In this document: positions 1 through 13,000 of the stretch, piece by piece | Layout: each line of letters opens with the position of its first letter | Position numbering within the stretch: the first letter of the stretch is position 1 | NCBI RefSeq assembly: GCF_000499845.2 | Contig: NC_023753.2 | Coordinates: 24,724,942-24,788,941, forward strand | DNA length: 64,000 nt | Reading direction: 5' to 3' | Origin: Phaseolus vulgaris | Lineage: Eukaryota > Streptophyta > Magnoliopsida > Fabales > Fabaceae | Position numbers and translations under genes: made by a program | Notes under the pieces: model-generated | The model's database searches: none | Told to the model about the DNA's origin: nothing | Seen by the model: only the letters and a program-made list of their open reading frames with translations

Positions 1-2
1 CG

Positions 3-107
3 GTGGCATTGGTTGGGAGAGAAGATGAGAGGGATGATAAGAAAAGGAGGGCTGAGTATATTCTCAAACAGTCTATGGAGAACCCGCAGGAACTCACTCT
101 GTTGTAG
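3..107 (+). CDS. C-terminal end of an unidentified protein (partial gene)
   Basis: Reading from base 3 there is an open frame of 34 codons ending in TAG at 105-107. It is rich in charged residues (a GREDERDDKKRRAEY stretch) and ends in a leucine-rich tail (ELTLL). Codon use and composition look coding and differ from the AT-rich sequence that follows. The gene begins outside the window, so no domain can be assigned and I do not recognise the protein. It could be the last exon of a larger soluble protein. The alternative is a chance open frame, but the abrupt change to typical 3' UTR-like sequence after the stop makes a true gene end more likely. Confidence 0.55.
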   Translation: MALVGREDERDDKKRRAEYILKQSMENPQELTLL

Positions 108-1354
108 ATTGATTAGTGTACTTATTGACTTGGCGTGGTTGATTTGCATTAAAAATGGCTGAGGGTGAATCGGAACTAAAGGGCTTGCGATGCTTTGGTG
201 AGGACTTTGTGACTTACCTGTAGAATCATTCTTAACATGTTTTTAGAGCAGTTGAATTTGTTTCTTTTCTTGCTAGTGTAGCTGTAATTTGTTAATGGAT
301 TTTTTAACAAAATGCTCTTTCCGCTTCTCATATTGTACTTTACTCACCAAATTCAATTGAATCAATATACTGAATTTTCGATGCAGTGATAGTATTGTAA
401 TGATGTAATAATAGCTTCATTTTTGGGCACCACTCAGTTGATATAACCATGCTAATAAAGATTGCGAGTTAAGTAGTACACTCAGGTGATTTTACAATCC
501 CAGAACCTTGGTTTGAGTCATCTCACAAGCAAACTCTATTTTGTAAACACATGAGTTCAGGTCCGGGTGGTGAATTTAGGTCTGAGTGGGGGAGTTCAGT
601 TGCATATTTTTACAATAAAAACGCCTACCTTGTCATTTTGGGTCGCAAAAATAGAAGAAAGGTTAGGGATTTTGAATTGCAGTCTGTTGTTCCTCTAATT
701 GCAGCTACTAACCATTGCTATCCTTCCAAATTTATCTTCAACATTGCAACATTGTTATTTATCGTCTGGTTTCTCTTCACAGTAACTGGTGTTCTTCATG
801 ATTGTGGGTATTGTCCATTTCTTTTTTATTTGTGTTTGTGGTTTCAAAGTTTTCCTCTTCTGTTGAAGACTCAATTTCAAGTTCACACTGGACACAATTT
901 TCAAGTCCACAATGTCAACTTTAAAGTTCAACAGCTCCCTTCCATTTGATTTCGTTGATTTTTTAACAACTTCTACTCTGTTTTGTTTTTGCAACTTCAT
1001 AATTTCCAGCTTTCTATTAAATTTGCACATATGATTCATATCTGTTCCATTTTCCACTACCCCAAATTTGCATACTTCATATGGGTGTCAAGTCTATGTT
1101 TTTCACTGCCCAATTTGCTGATACTAATCATATATATGTATGTGTGTGTGTATATATATATATTATCTTTTGAAATTGAAATTTGTATTCACACCGATTC
1201 CTATATTGTTTTATATTAATATTTCATTATATGTCTGCAAGTGGGATAGGATCAAACTCAATAAATGACAATTCCTGCCTCAGTTGCTAAAACTAGAATT
1301 AAAAATGTTGAGACTTACTATTTTCATTATTATGAAATTAAAATGTTAAATCAT
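108..1354. other. Likely 3' UTR followed by intergenic sequence
   Basis: This is AT-rich DNA after the stop at 105-107. The first 250-350 bases are probably the 3' UTR of the upstream gene. The open frames seen further on (for example 551-949) show no recognisable motif. A short TG/TA microsatellite lies at about 1134-1163. Confidence 0.4.
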
Positions 1355-1633
1355 GGTTATCAAACTTGTGAGTTAACTCGTTAACTAGTTCGAGTTTACG
1401 TTCCCACTTATACTGGACGATTGAACTCAGTAGCAAACTCATTTTTGGAGTAAACTCGGTGGACTCATTGTAAACTCGGTGAATTTGGTTGAACTCGCGA
1501 GTTTGCGCATCCGAGTTGGCGAGTCCAAAGAGTTCGTGCGTTTGTGTCGTTCATCGTCTTCGTGGTTGCCTGTGTTCGTGGTTGCTCACCTTGCCTTGCC
1601 TATGTTTGTGATTGTGTTCGGTGGTCGCGTCGA

Positions 1634-1699
1634 GTCGTGCGATGGTCGAGATCCTGTCGTGCGATGGTCGAGATCCTGTCGTGCGGTGGTTGCGTTTCT
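1634..1699. repeat. 22-bp GC-rich tandem repeat, about 2.5 copies
   Basis: A 22-base unit beginning GTCGTGCGATGGTCGAGATC occurs exactly at 1634-1655 and 1656-1677, followed by a partial, diverged copy. The block is markedly GC-rich compared with its surroundings. Confidence 0.75.
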
Positions 1700-1763
1700 G
1701 TCGCGTGTTGGTCGCATTCCTTCCTTGCGGTGGTTGTGTTTCTGTCTTGGAGTGGTTGTGTTC

Positions 1764-2586
1764 ATCATAGTTCTGATCTGCAGTGGTGGTGATCTGGTGT
1801 TAGGTAAGAGAGATTGATACAACCCAAATAGACAAGAAGATGACTAAGGACACCATGAACACTTCACAATTAGGTCAGTCATCTTAGCATCCAAGACAAT
1901 GTCCCACCAAACATCATAAGGACCTCAGCAGAAGAAGAAATGAACATAGGCCAGAGCATCAAATGTTCTTTCTTTTGGTTTTTTTAAAAGACAAGTTTAT
2001 GTAAATCAATTGGACTCACTTTGGGGGTCCAAATAGAAGAATAAGCTAGAATAGGGTTCAATTAGCATAAATTGGGGTGTACTTAGCATAAATTGGACTT
2101 GTGCCAAGCCCACCTACCTAGGTTTAGGGTTTCTTTAACCTACCTTCTAGAAGGTTTCTCACAAATGACACCCCTACCCTTCTATCATAGTTTTGATCTG
2201 TGGTGGTGGTGATCTGGTATTAGGTAAGAGAGATTGATTCAACCCAAATCGACAGGAAGATGACTAAGGACACCATGAACACTTCATAATTAGGTCAGTC
2301 ATCTCAGCATCCAAGACAAATGCCCCACAAAACATCAGAAAGACTTCAACAGAAGAAGAACTGGACACAGGCCAGAGCATCAAATGTTCTCTCTTATGGT
2401 TTTTTTAAAAGACATGTTTATGTAAATAAATTAGACTCACTTTGGGGGTACAAATAGAAGAATAAGCTAGAATAGGGTTCACTTAGCATAAATTGGGCTT
2501 ATGCCAAGCCCACCTACCTAGGTTTAGGGTTTCTTTGACCTACCTTCTAGAAGGTTTCTCACAAATGACACCCCTACCCCTCTATC
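1764..2586. repeat. Tandem direct duplication, two copies of about 400-420 bp
   Basis: Copy 1 (about 1764-2183) and copy 2 (about 2184-2586) align from ATCATAGTT to the ACAAATGACACCCCTACC tail with scattered substitutions. Copy 1 also carries an internal duplication of an AGCATAAATTGG-type segment near 2063-2098. The block lies inside the putative element at 1355-3649. No coding content is seen. Confidence 0.8.
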
Positions 2587-3649
2587 TTGTTCGCCAAGAC
2601 ACTCTAGAGTGTCTTGCCTCCTGTATTTTAGACTTGAATTTTGAATAGAAAAGAAATTGTGTCAGAGTGTAGTGAACCGAGTCTCCTAGAATTTGGGTCT
2701 TATCTTGATTGCCCTACACTTCAAATGGCGGCTCTTCACTCATCTTGGAGTCTTCTCCTTGTCCAAGTGGTGTGACCACACCTTCATCATCCTAAGCTTC
2801 TCTTTCCTCTCATCTTTTTTATTTTTTCATTCCTTTATGTTCTTGTGTTCTTCTTTTTCTATTCGGTTTCCATCTTCTTTCTTTCCCATATTTGCTCTTT
2901 AATTCTGCTCCTATTTATCATTAACACTATATAATTGTGTTTTCTCTTTGTCCTCTAGAAGTGAACTTTCACACTTACTTAATCACTTGGTTAAGTTCTG
3001 CTTAAAACAAAAACTCATAAACAAAGTGCAACCCTTAAAATGTGCAATCCTAAAATCAACTCACATCAGAGATGGTCCTGTGTTGTGCTGTTTTTGCTTG
3101 CTCTGTTTTCTTAATTGGGGATTTAGGGCAGACATGCAGTTTTTTTTTTTAATTGGAGGAGATAAGTGGCACTGCAGTGGGGGGAAATTTTCTAATTGGG
3201 ATTTTTTTAATGGGGGATATTACTGCAGTGCATATTTGCAGATTGTGATTTTTTTTTTCAATTGCATTGTGTTTTTAATTTTAGAAAATTTCATTTCTTA
3301 AATTCATGGTTTTTTAAGGTATGTTTGGGAGTGGATCAAATTCAACTGCAATCCAAGTGCATCTTCATCTAGTAAAAATAGAAGTAGAAATGTAGTTATT
3401 TTAGTGTTGTGGACTTATTTGTTTTAACTACTTTGATTAATTATATTATTGAAATCTTTTTTTATCATATGAAGTACTCTTGTAAAGAGTTTACTAAGCT
3501 CCCACGAGTGTACATCTCAAGTTTGACAACCTTTTGTTGAATTATTATTATGTTATTTCTAGCTGTCTTAATAACTTTTTATAAGGAAACACTTGAAAAT
3601 TTACAAGTCAAGTTTACAGAACTCCTACAAACTCTTGCGTTTGACAACC

Positions 3650-5240
3650 AATGGTTGTAACCGTTGCCTTTAGAGAATAGACTGTTTCACTCTGGTTTCT
3701 TTGATCTATGGTAATTATATGGATGGTAATGCATTCTTTGCTAAGTAATACAAATAAGGATGTCTTTTTATCCCTGAGTTTTAATTTTAAATTGCTAGAT
3801 AAAAAATAAGTAGTTTTCTTAGTTTTCTGGAAATTTTTTATGCTGTGGCTACTTCAAGTCTTCAATGATTACTTTTTTACTAGAGAAAAATATAATAGAA
3901 ATATTAGAAATGTAGTAGATACATGTCTGGGAAAGGTATACTATGTGTGCCTGATATTTTCCAGTTAATTGTTTCTTCCTTTTTGTGGATTGGTGTTTGT
4001 TTTCTTTGTTTCCTGATAAAAGTTGCATTTGTAAACATATACTAAAGTTAGCAAGTTTTCCCCTTTGTTGTTTGGAAGATGTCAGAATTTCATGCTCTGA
4101 CTCAGATTCTACATTTTCTAATGGTAATAATTACTATTTCTGTCATAATTTCTGCTGATAATCTGCACTGTTTTCATTGCTGCTGGTAGCTGCATCATGA
4201 TATGTTGCTATTGTCATCTGTGTGTCGGCTTCATGCCTAGGAGAGTAATTACAGGCAAGGGCCACAATGACCAACTCATGTGTATTATAGGATATATGCT
4301 TTAGATTTTGCTTTATAACCTACTGCAAACAAAGAAATCTTTTAACGATGGCTCTACAGCTCTTGTTCTCACTATATAAGTTAAAGTTCTACTTGAGTTA
4401 TGGGTACTGCTAACCATGTATGCTCAGACCAAACATTTTCTGAATTGGTGTATTATAATCTATAACATAATATAATATAATATATGATGGTACAGAAGAA
4501 CATTTTAATGCAACTTTTTCACAAGATTCATAGTACCGTTTTTTTCCTAACTGATGCTTGTTTTTATGCCATGTTGAGCCACTCTCCAAAGGTACCTTTT
4601 CTTGCAATGCATTTGCCATGTGTCTTCTGCAGCACAATTATTGTTTTTGCTGGTATCTTCATACAAAGCATGGAAAAGAACAATGAGCTTTGTTAATCGT
4701 GTTATGTATCAGTCCTTGCTAATAAAAGCATTCTCTTTCTTTTTCTTTTCCCCTTTCAGCATTTAACTGATAGCAGACCACTTATTAAAAGGGTCTGGTC
4801 TAGCTCAGGATAGATAAGTAAAAGGTAAAGGGGAATATAGATGTGACTAATAACTAGTTGGACAGGGGTGGATAACTGCCTAATAGAATAAGTAGTGTAA
4901 GTAAGGATATCAGGACACTCAGATTAGAGTTGTACTTGAGGAGAATGAGGTATTTGAGGATTTTAGTTCTCTAACCTTTCTCTCAAGTTTGCTTTCAGTG
5001 TTCTAGCACCGTCTTTGATGAGTTTTTTGGCGATGTTCCAACAACCACCATTATCTCCAGCAAACACAGGCTTGGATCATGCTGAACTCACCAACTTTCC
5101 GCCCTCAATTTTTATTTTATTTTTTTCCAACAACTTTCTAGAAAAAAATTGTCTTCTAACATCACATCAACTTCCAGAATAGATTCTTATATATTTTCTG
5201 ACCATATTGTTAGTATAAAGAAGATGAGTGGGTCTAACTA
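3650..5240. other. AT-rich intergenic sequence
   Basis: I see no gene, RNA gene or convincing repeat here. The stretch at about 4750-5110 could be leader or LTR sequence of the copia remnant that follows, but no LTR ends or primer-binding site could be placed. Confidence 0.4.
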
Positions 5241-5960
5241 TTGGCCTTGTCCCAAATCGGATTATGGGTAAGTGGGTTGGACTACAAATCCCATCTTAAT
5301 ACCCCTATTGGATTTGTTCTTACAAAAAATCGAGAACAATTGATAAAGATTAATGCTCAACTCCGTAGTGTTATTAAATGCACAATTCACACTTCACTCA
5401 AACTTGTGCATCAGTTTGGAGGAGTGACGCTCATGTCCTTTATACCAATGACAGGCAACATCTGTATGGCGTGTGCCAAGACACTTGCTTCGCGACGTTT
5501 TGAGGGTTCTGTGTATGCTTATATTGGGTGGCTTCATGTTACCTTACATGATTTTAGTGAGCTCCTTCCTCCATTTACAAATATGAAGAAGAAACTTGAG
5601 AATCGCACTGCAATACGTTCTTTATGACTTTGGGCTTGTATGGCTTGCCACATGAGTATGTTGCTACCGGATCAGATTTTGCGATCACCAATAAACCCTA
5701 TTGCCTTCCACATAATTTATGCTCCGCTGTATTCCTCAGAATTAAAAACGTGGACTTTGCAGGTGAAAACATTGTCTTTGCATCACAAAGTATTAGTTCT
5801 GAATGCTCTCACATACTTAATTCTAAAAATTGTCCAAAATGTGAACATTACCATTGCATTGGACATACAATTGATAGGTGTTGAAAACTGCATGGAAAAA
5901 CCCTTCGTCCACACAATATTGCTTAGGCATCTTCAGTTAAATGGTGCGCAACATGTTAAT
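5241..5960 (+). pseudogene. Decayed Ty1/copia gag
   Basis: Three overlapping open pieces (5241-5627, 5624-5884 and 5640-6032) read together as one copia-type gag protein broken by frameshifts. Recognisable landmarks are the SMRFEGS-like stretch near 5490, a DFSELLPP motif near 5560, a GLPHEY motif near 5637, a DQILRSP motif in another frame near 5665, and a CX2C...H...C zinc knuckle (PKCEHYHCIGHTIDRC) ending at 5882. The codon after the last cysteine is a stop (TGA). The RNA-binding nucleocapsid function is therefore lost. No protease, integrase or reverse transcriptase of the same element follows. Confidence 0.75.
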
Positions 5961-6758
5961 CCACTAGTAAGACTACATTGGTGGCTCACATTGGTAATTC
6001 ATATGCTTTCTCTCTCAATCTCCTTCTCTTAGATCTTTGGGTCACAAACACAAGCTTGCGGTGTTGGTACTACCTAACCCGTCTCATTTCTTAGTGTTGA
6101 TTATGTTCTTAATTGTTTTTTAATTTACTATTTGTTACTTGATTGACTCAATCGCTTCACTAGAAAGATCAGGCATTATTGAGTCGAATGACTGACATCA
6201 AATGTGAGGCACATGACCTTTACTATTTCTTTCCATCCCCATTGATATGTGCATTGCCGATTTCTCTAATGATGATTCATGTACAATTAGAACATGTCAG
6301 TTGACAAATTTATCTATTTTGAATAGATTCATGTCAATTAAAGAAATATATTTGTTAGTATTTCCTTGATAGTTTTAGTAAACAAATTTTGTCTCTTTTT
6401 TTTAGTTCATTCAGATATTTAGAGTCATTCTTGTGTGTTACTTCTTCTGGTTTCAAATATTTTGTTAACTTTGTTATTTCAACCTTTTTTTAATGAAATT
6501 AGAACACAATTTAGTATATACATACGTGATTTTGCAATGACAATGCTTGTGAATATCTATCTAATCAATTTTAATAGTTTATGGCATCCAGTGCTATCCT
6601 TCATCAAACTGTGTCCTAATAATTCTTAACAAAAAGGAGTAACCAAATGTAAAAATATACATCCTATTAAAGTTACTCGGACATTTCTTCTTCGTAATCA
6701 TCTTCCTCACTAATTTTGGTAGGATGCTTTCTTTATAGCATGTTATTTCATTAATAGG
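5961..6758. other. AT-rich sequence between two retroelement remnants
   Basis: No gene is recognised. This is probably degraded retroelement or filler DNA separating the copia gag remnant from the gypsy integrase remnant. Confidence 0.35.
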
Positions 6759-7860
6759 ATGTCATCATTTGTCCTTAATGATGGATTTCTTTTTAAAGAC
6801 AAAAACTTTTGTGTAGTAAAGGGATTCTTAAGAACACTTGTAATAAAGGAGACTCATGAAGGTGGATTTATGGGTTACTTAGGTGTTAATAAGACTTTAA
6901 ATTTTTTGAAAGAACATTTTTATTGGCTTCACTTGCAGAAAGGAAGTTTCAATTTTTTTTTTGAAAAATGAAATATTTGTAGAAAGACCAAGTCTCAAGT
7001 CTTACCACAAGGTTTATATACGTCCCTTCTAATTCCTAACATTTTTTGTAAAGATATTTCAATAAATTTTGTACTTGTATTGTCAAGAATAAGAAATAGA
7101 CATGACTCAATGTTTGTTGTAGTTGGTAAGTTTTAAAAAATGTCATTTTATTATTTGCTACAAAGTAGATTAAGCATCTTTATTGTTAATTTATTTTTTA
7201 AAGAAGTGGTTAGATTGTATAGGCATTTTAGAGGTATTGTATATGACAGAGACTAAGTTCCTAGTCATTTTTGGAGGATTTTTTTTTAAATAAATTATGT
7301 ACTAAACATCTTTTTTCAAATACTTATCATCCTTAAATAGATGGTCAAACAAAAGTGGTCTTAATTTCTTAGATGCATGATTATTAAAAATCTCAAAGAG
7401 TAAAAAACACATATACCTCATTTTGAGTTTACATATAGTAGAGTAGTTCATTCTACATCTTCTCACTCACCTTTTTAGATTGTTTAGGGTTTAATCCATG
7501 GATTCCCTTGAAGTATATCCTCTTCCTACTCCAAAGAAAATAATGTGTAGAGCTCCAAATGAAAGAGAAAAATTTATAAAAGATCTATATATCAAAGTCA
7601 AACAAGTGATAGAAAGAAGGATGAAAAAAAATATAAAAGTAGTGTTAATAGAGAAAAAAAAAAAAAACATGTTATCTTCTAACCTGAAGATGTGTATGAT
7701 TTCACTTAAAAAAAAAATTCAAATTTTAGAAAATTTAAACTTTAAAGATAGGGGACATAACCATTTTCAAGTAGTAAAATAATGCATACCAATTAGATCT
7801 CGCTAATGAGTATGGTGTGAGTCATAGTTTTAATGTATATGATTTTTCTCTATGTAATGC
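6759..7860 (+). pseudogene. Decayed Ty3/gypsy integrase
   Basis: Around 6840-6975 the translation shows the integrase zinc-binding region (KETHEGGFMGYLGVNKT, then HFYWLH). After a frameshift, CRKTKSQVLPQGLY and a DISINFVL stretch follow, corresponding to the start of the integrase core. Pieces near 7200-7350 match the core up to the DGQTKVV motif. 7498-7780 matches the C-terminal part (PLPTPKK ... REKFIKDL ... IKVKQVIERR). The family's typical tail (NAYQLDLANEYGVSHSFNV) can be read near 7783-7850. Many stops and frameshifts make it non-functional. It lies on the same strand as the copia remnant but belongs to a different element. Confidence 0.8.
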
Positions 7861-8119
7861 AAAAGAAATTGTAAACTAATTCTCCCCGAAGAAAATGTAA
7901 ATAAGAAAGATAAAAAACTTGTTAAAGATATAGAAAAAAGAATAAAGAAAAACATAACAAAGAACAATAAAGAATGTGCAGTAAAAAAATATTCCAAAAG
8001 AGATTTACAAGAGTGGTGCTCCAAACTATGAAAGAGAAAAAAATAAAGAAACATGCAAATTTTTAAAGTCCTTACATTATCCAAAGGAATTCAAAGAAGC
8101 ATGATTAGTCAAGTTCCGT

Positions 8120-8720
8120 GTGTAGGGTTGTGATATAAAAAGTTTATAACCAACACACATGTCATTTTCAAAAGCACATGATTGGTTGCAATTATTTCAC
8201 ATGATTTTTCCTTATCCTATGAGCCACCTATTTCTCTCGTACATGTAATCATTAGTTTTTCCTTAAATCTTGAAATTACTTCCTTAACCAATCATGTATT
8301 TTTTCCTTAAATCAATGAGTCACTCATGTGAATAGTTAGTCAAGAGTTAACTAGGTGTTAAACATAGGTTTAGTTAATTTAAATAGTCTAATATATTTAA
8401 AAATTTAAACACACATGAAATTATTCTTTAATTAGCAAAGGTGGTCATGCCATGTTTCTATAAAAGGAGAGTCCTTGTAGAAATTACTTTTTAAGATTGA
8501 ATGCAATTTTCTCTTTTGTTAATAATCTTTGTGAAACCTGAGAGTTCTCTTGCTAAGCTTTCTAAGGTGACGAATATTTTTGCACTTATTTTTTAGGATT
8601 CATCTCTTTTATTCATTTTCTATTTTATTTGGTTACATGTTTATTGTTTTCTAATTCTTTTCTTTAAATGCCGCAAGCATCAGCATTTCATCAAAATTCT
8701 TTCAAATTTTAAGGTTTACA
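8120..8720 (+). repeat. Possible 3' LTR of the gypsy remnant
   Basis: After the decayed integrase come a TATA-like CTATAAAAGGAG at about 8459, then a transcribed-leader-like stretch (GAAACCTGAGAGTTCTCTTG near 8530), as in gypsy LTR promoters. No second LTR or target duplication is available to fix the ends. Confidence 0.35.
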
Positions 8721-10045
8721 TCAAGTAATGCCATTAAATAGAAACACCACCCTTTTTATAGAACTATAACCACAATTTAAATCAATTAATTTTATAAATA
8801 TTTTTGAATAAAATGTAAATGTATGACATAATTAATTTAACTAATTTAATTGCCTAGTAATCTTCTTAATAATGAAATGTTTTTCTTATGCATAAAACCG
8901 AAGATAATATGATAAAATTAAATATTCGTTTATGATAAAATTGGTAATACATGGATTTTTAATCAAAGACGAATCGACTTTTTTCAGTAATATTTTAAGC
9001 AATCAAAATATCCTTTCCATTACAATATGAATTTAATCATACGTTTCATAATATATTAAATTTACTGAATTATTCTATTTTTAAAATATTTTATTTAAAT
9101 AAGACAATTTAAATTTATTAAATTTTTATTTTTTTTATTTAGATAAGTATTTTAATTATCATCAAATACAAAAATTATTTAAATAGTAAATCATTCTTAG
9201 TGATTTAAAATAGTAATATCGATTTTTTTTTGGTCAATAGTTGTTATATTGGTTAATGTTCTTTTTTTTTTGTTAATTTATCAATTTTTTTAATTGACAT
9301 TGATAAAGTCTTTTAATTGACACTGATATTGTTTACAGAAGATGTCGATCATAATTATTTAGGCTAATATTAATTATGATTGTTCTTACGACATTATTGT
9401 TTTTACGACATAATTATTTTACGACATTTTTGTTTAAGGTTTTCTTGTCAACTGTTCGAAGGTTGAAAAATTTGTGTAGCTAATTGACAAAAAAAATCCC
9501 ATTTAATATTGATAAAGAAAACTGAAACAAATGTTGGTTGGGAAACAACTTTGAGTTACATCAACAAGAAAATAACATTCATGTTATTGATTGAAAAATA
9601 AGTAAATAATGCAACCTTTGTTGACACTTATCAATAGATAATATTGATAATATAACACTCATAATTTATCTTAAAATTCCATATTCAAATAGACAATAAA
9701 TTAATCTCATCCATCCATTTTGTCACCCATAATTTCAGAAGGATAATACGTTTCGCGACATGAATCATTTCATTTGCCTTTCATTTCAAAAAAATACAAT
9801 GCTAATATTCCTACAATGAACTCAAGGATGGTCAAATTAAGTATATAGCTCTAATAGTAACATCCTGCCAAAATTACGACAACATGAAGGTGCCCAGTAC
9901 AAAAACTTAAAGCTACAAAAGAAATCTGCAAAACTCATCAACCACCACTCATCAAATCCACAAATACGTTATTCATTTTTCCAGGAAAGAATTTTCATCC
10001 ACATATAAGAAAGGAAGCTTACTTGCTCCAATCATATAAAACTAC
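8721..10045. other. AT-rich intergenic DNA; right end likely holds EMC5 3' UTR
   Basis: No gene is recognised. The last few hundred bases before 10046 lie downstream of the EMC5 stop codon on the minus strand and probably include its 3' UTR. The polyadenylation site was not placed. Confidence 0.4.
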
Positions 10046-13000
10046 TCAATGGCTAAGCTTCGCAACCGTTTCTACAGGAGATACTTGGTATCGATGGTTG
10101 AAGATCATGAAGTCCATATTGGCTGGTAAAGAAACAATCCTGCATCCATCCAAAGCCAAAAACTAGGTAATTGGATTGGGGTTCCACTACAAACATAACA
10201 ACTCATATTGCCAATAGAATCATATTAAAGATATGTTTGGACAAACTATTCCAGAAACACTCTTATGAAGTTTATAAGAGAATTAAAAAACAAATAGTTT
10301 CCTCATAATTTATGCACGGTTAAAAGTAAAAGTTTCATAAGAGAATTTCTACAAATTAGCTTAGGTATAAATTAATTTCTATGCCAATGACAACAATTAC
10401 TAAGGTTTGGAAAGAGAAAACTCCTTAGCAAAGGAATATATCAAGGTTTAATTATGTTTTTAATATCTGAAATTTGTTATAGATAATCTTTTAGTTTCTC
10501 AAATTAAAAAGAGTTTATTATATTCCTTCAAATCTAGTAAAATAGTTTGTCTTTAATCAGTACATTTGAGAAACTAAAAACAATTTAAAATGCTCATTTT
10601 GATCCCTTTTAGTGCTTAGAGACTAAAACCATATTCTTTTCAATTTAGTAGAACTAAAATAAGATTTTTTAAATTTGGAGGACCAAAGCTAGAATTACCC
10701 TCAATTTCAAGGACTAAAAATATAATTAAACTATATATCAATAATATTTTAACACTTTTTGCATGCTACTCTTGTCCTCTCCAACACAATGTTTTACCAC
10801 CAATGGCCACTCACGTCACGCATCTTTGATATCTCATACCAACGGTAACAACTAACAACATATCCAATAATAACAAAATAGGTGTAAAATTGTGTGAAAA
10901 GTATTACTTTGTATTAGGCAGCATAGTTTTATACGAAAACATCAATACATCACGCATCATGCCATACTTTAACGGAGGGTGCAACTAACACTTGTATGAC
11001 GAAGTAGAAAGTAGGTTCTTGTTCAGTAAATTGTAACCTCGATGAAATAAATGATTATGTGGATGGGGAATTCAATGGTTGGAACCTCTAAGCTTGAACT
11101 TTCTAGTAACCTTCTAGTAGACACCAACTAGTATAAGAATAAGGACTGGATTTTATTCAATTGAACTGATACGGAATTGCAAATTACACTGGAAATGGAG
11201 TAAATACAAAGGTTTCCTCCCAAGATATTGAGAGTTTGGTCTCTCCCTTCCCGAAAACCACTTACCAAAAACTGCCCCTTCCCCTTCTCCTTGTTCTCCT
11301 ATTTTTTATTTTGCTAATAACTGCTTAGAGGCCGTTATGCTTGCCCCTGTTAATAAGTACTAAAATAGTTAATAACTGCTAAAACAATCTAGTCCTACTA
11401 AAAACCCTAAATCATGTCTCTCCTCTTATAATATTTACTTATAAGAGGCCTAACAATACTCCCCCAAAAAGAGTCACCTTGCCCTCAAGGTGAAAAGAAG
11501 GTTCAAATTATGACAGGTCAATCCAATGATAAGCACTTTGATAGTCCCATGAGTTGTGTTGCACTGCTTTCATAGTAGTTGGTGTTACCTATAATTCCAA
11601 CTCTTCCAATAACATAGGTGGTAGAGGCTGAGGAGTTGTTAATATTGTGCAACCTACAACAATCTCCTCCTGAACAATTGTCCCACTGGAAATCGAACTC
11701 ATGCCTTCACTCTAGTACCAATTTTTGGATTGAGCACTTACCACTAAACTAAAAGTTAAAACTGATAGTCAAGGTGCAACACATTCTACTTAAGAGCTTA
11801 ACAGCCCAAACACCACAATTTGATTGTGACTTGGCCCACTTGACCTCCGTCACGGGACAATTGATGTCACCTGCAACATATATGGTTGTAACTTGAGATA
11901 CACTCAATCGCCAATAGCTAAGAGTAGTGGGCACCTAGATTGGTCAGCATACTTCTTCATTTGATTCTGTGTTTTGACCAAATTTCCTTTCAGATCTTGT
12001 AACATTTGATCCCTGTCATTGGTCATCATGTTCACCTCTTCCATAGTTGAGGGAACAGTGGCTCCTTTCAGAAGATGGTGTGGGTTGCGACCATACAATG
12101 CTTTGAAAGAAGTCAATTTCAAAGAGTTGTTGCAGTTAGTGTCAAACTAGAACTCAACCCAACTTAACCACTTCTGCTTAGGCTTAGTTCCAGTGAAGCA
12201 CCTTAAATAGGTCTATAAGCATCGGTTGACCACCTCAATTTGGCCATATGTTTGGAGATGGTATGCAAAGCTAAATTTGAGTTGTGTCGGCCAAGTTGAA
12301 CAATTCTAACCCGAAGTGGATTGGGAATATTTTGTCATATTCTGATCCAATAGAAGAGGTAAACCCGTGCAACATAACTACCTCAATGATAAAAAATTTA
12401 GCAACCCCTTTTGTAGTAAATGGATGGCTTAGTGTAAGGCAATGAGCGTATTTAGTCAATCTAATCTATCAACCACCACTAGGATGACATCTTTTCCTTA
12501 AGCCTTGGGAAGCCCTTCAATGATGTCCATGGGTATATCAACCCACACAATTTGGTATAGGAAGTAGTTGAAGAAGTCCTGTCAAAGATAAAGGTTGAAA
12601 TTTATTCCTTTGGCATGTCTCACTCGTAGCTACGTGATGTTGGATGTCCTTCTTTACGCATTCCCAATACACAACTTCAGAGATTCTTTTATAGGTTTTG
12701 AAGAAACCTTAATGTCTCCCACAACTTGAGTTGTGAAATTCATGTAATAAGAAGGAAATTCGAGAAGAGTCTTTTGGAAGCATTAATTGACGTTTATAAA
12801 ATAGCTTTTTATTCTAAAATTTATAGCCCAAATGGGAATTAGGATCTTGTATAAGAACATGAATTATCCCTTGGAGCTGAGAATCTTGCTGAATTTCATA
12901 TTCTCGATCATCTATTTGTTCAAAGTGGTCTGAGGACAAAGCTAAAAGTGTCATTTTTATAGATAAAGCATCAACCACCCTTTGCATCCCCTTCTTCCCC

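Larger units (their letters stand above)
1355..3649. mobile_element. Putative DNA transposon with GGTTRTCAAAC terminal inverted repeats
   Basis: The left end at 1355 reads GGTTATCAAACTTGTGAGTT. Its inverted counterpart (GTTTGACAACC) occurs twice on the right, ending at 3531 and at 3649. Just inside the left end are many short copies of an ACTCG/CGAGT motif, as in the subterminal repeats of plant DNA transposons. No transposase is visible, so it would be non-autonomous. No target-site duplication could be matched for either right end, so the superfamily stays open and the boundaries are tentative. Confidence 0.4.

Noticed and set aside
551..949. Open frame of 132 codons downstream of the first gene fragment
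   Set aside because: No family motif, composition like the surrounding AT-rich DNA, and an opposing open frame covers the same bases.
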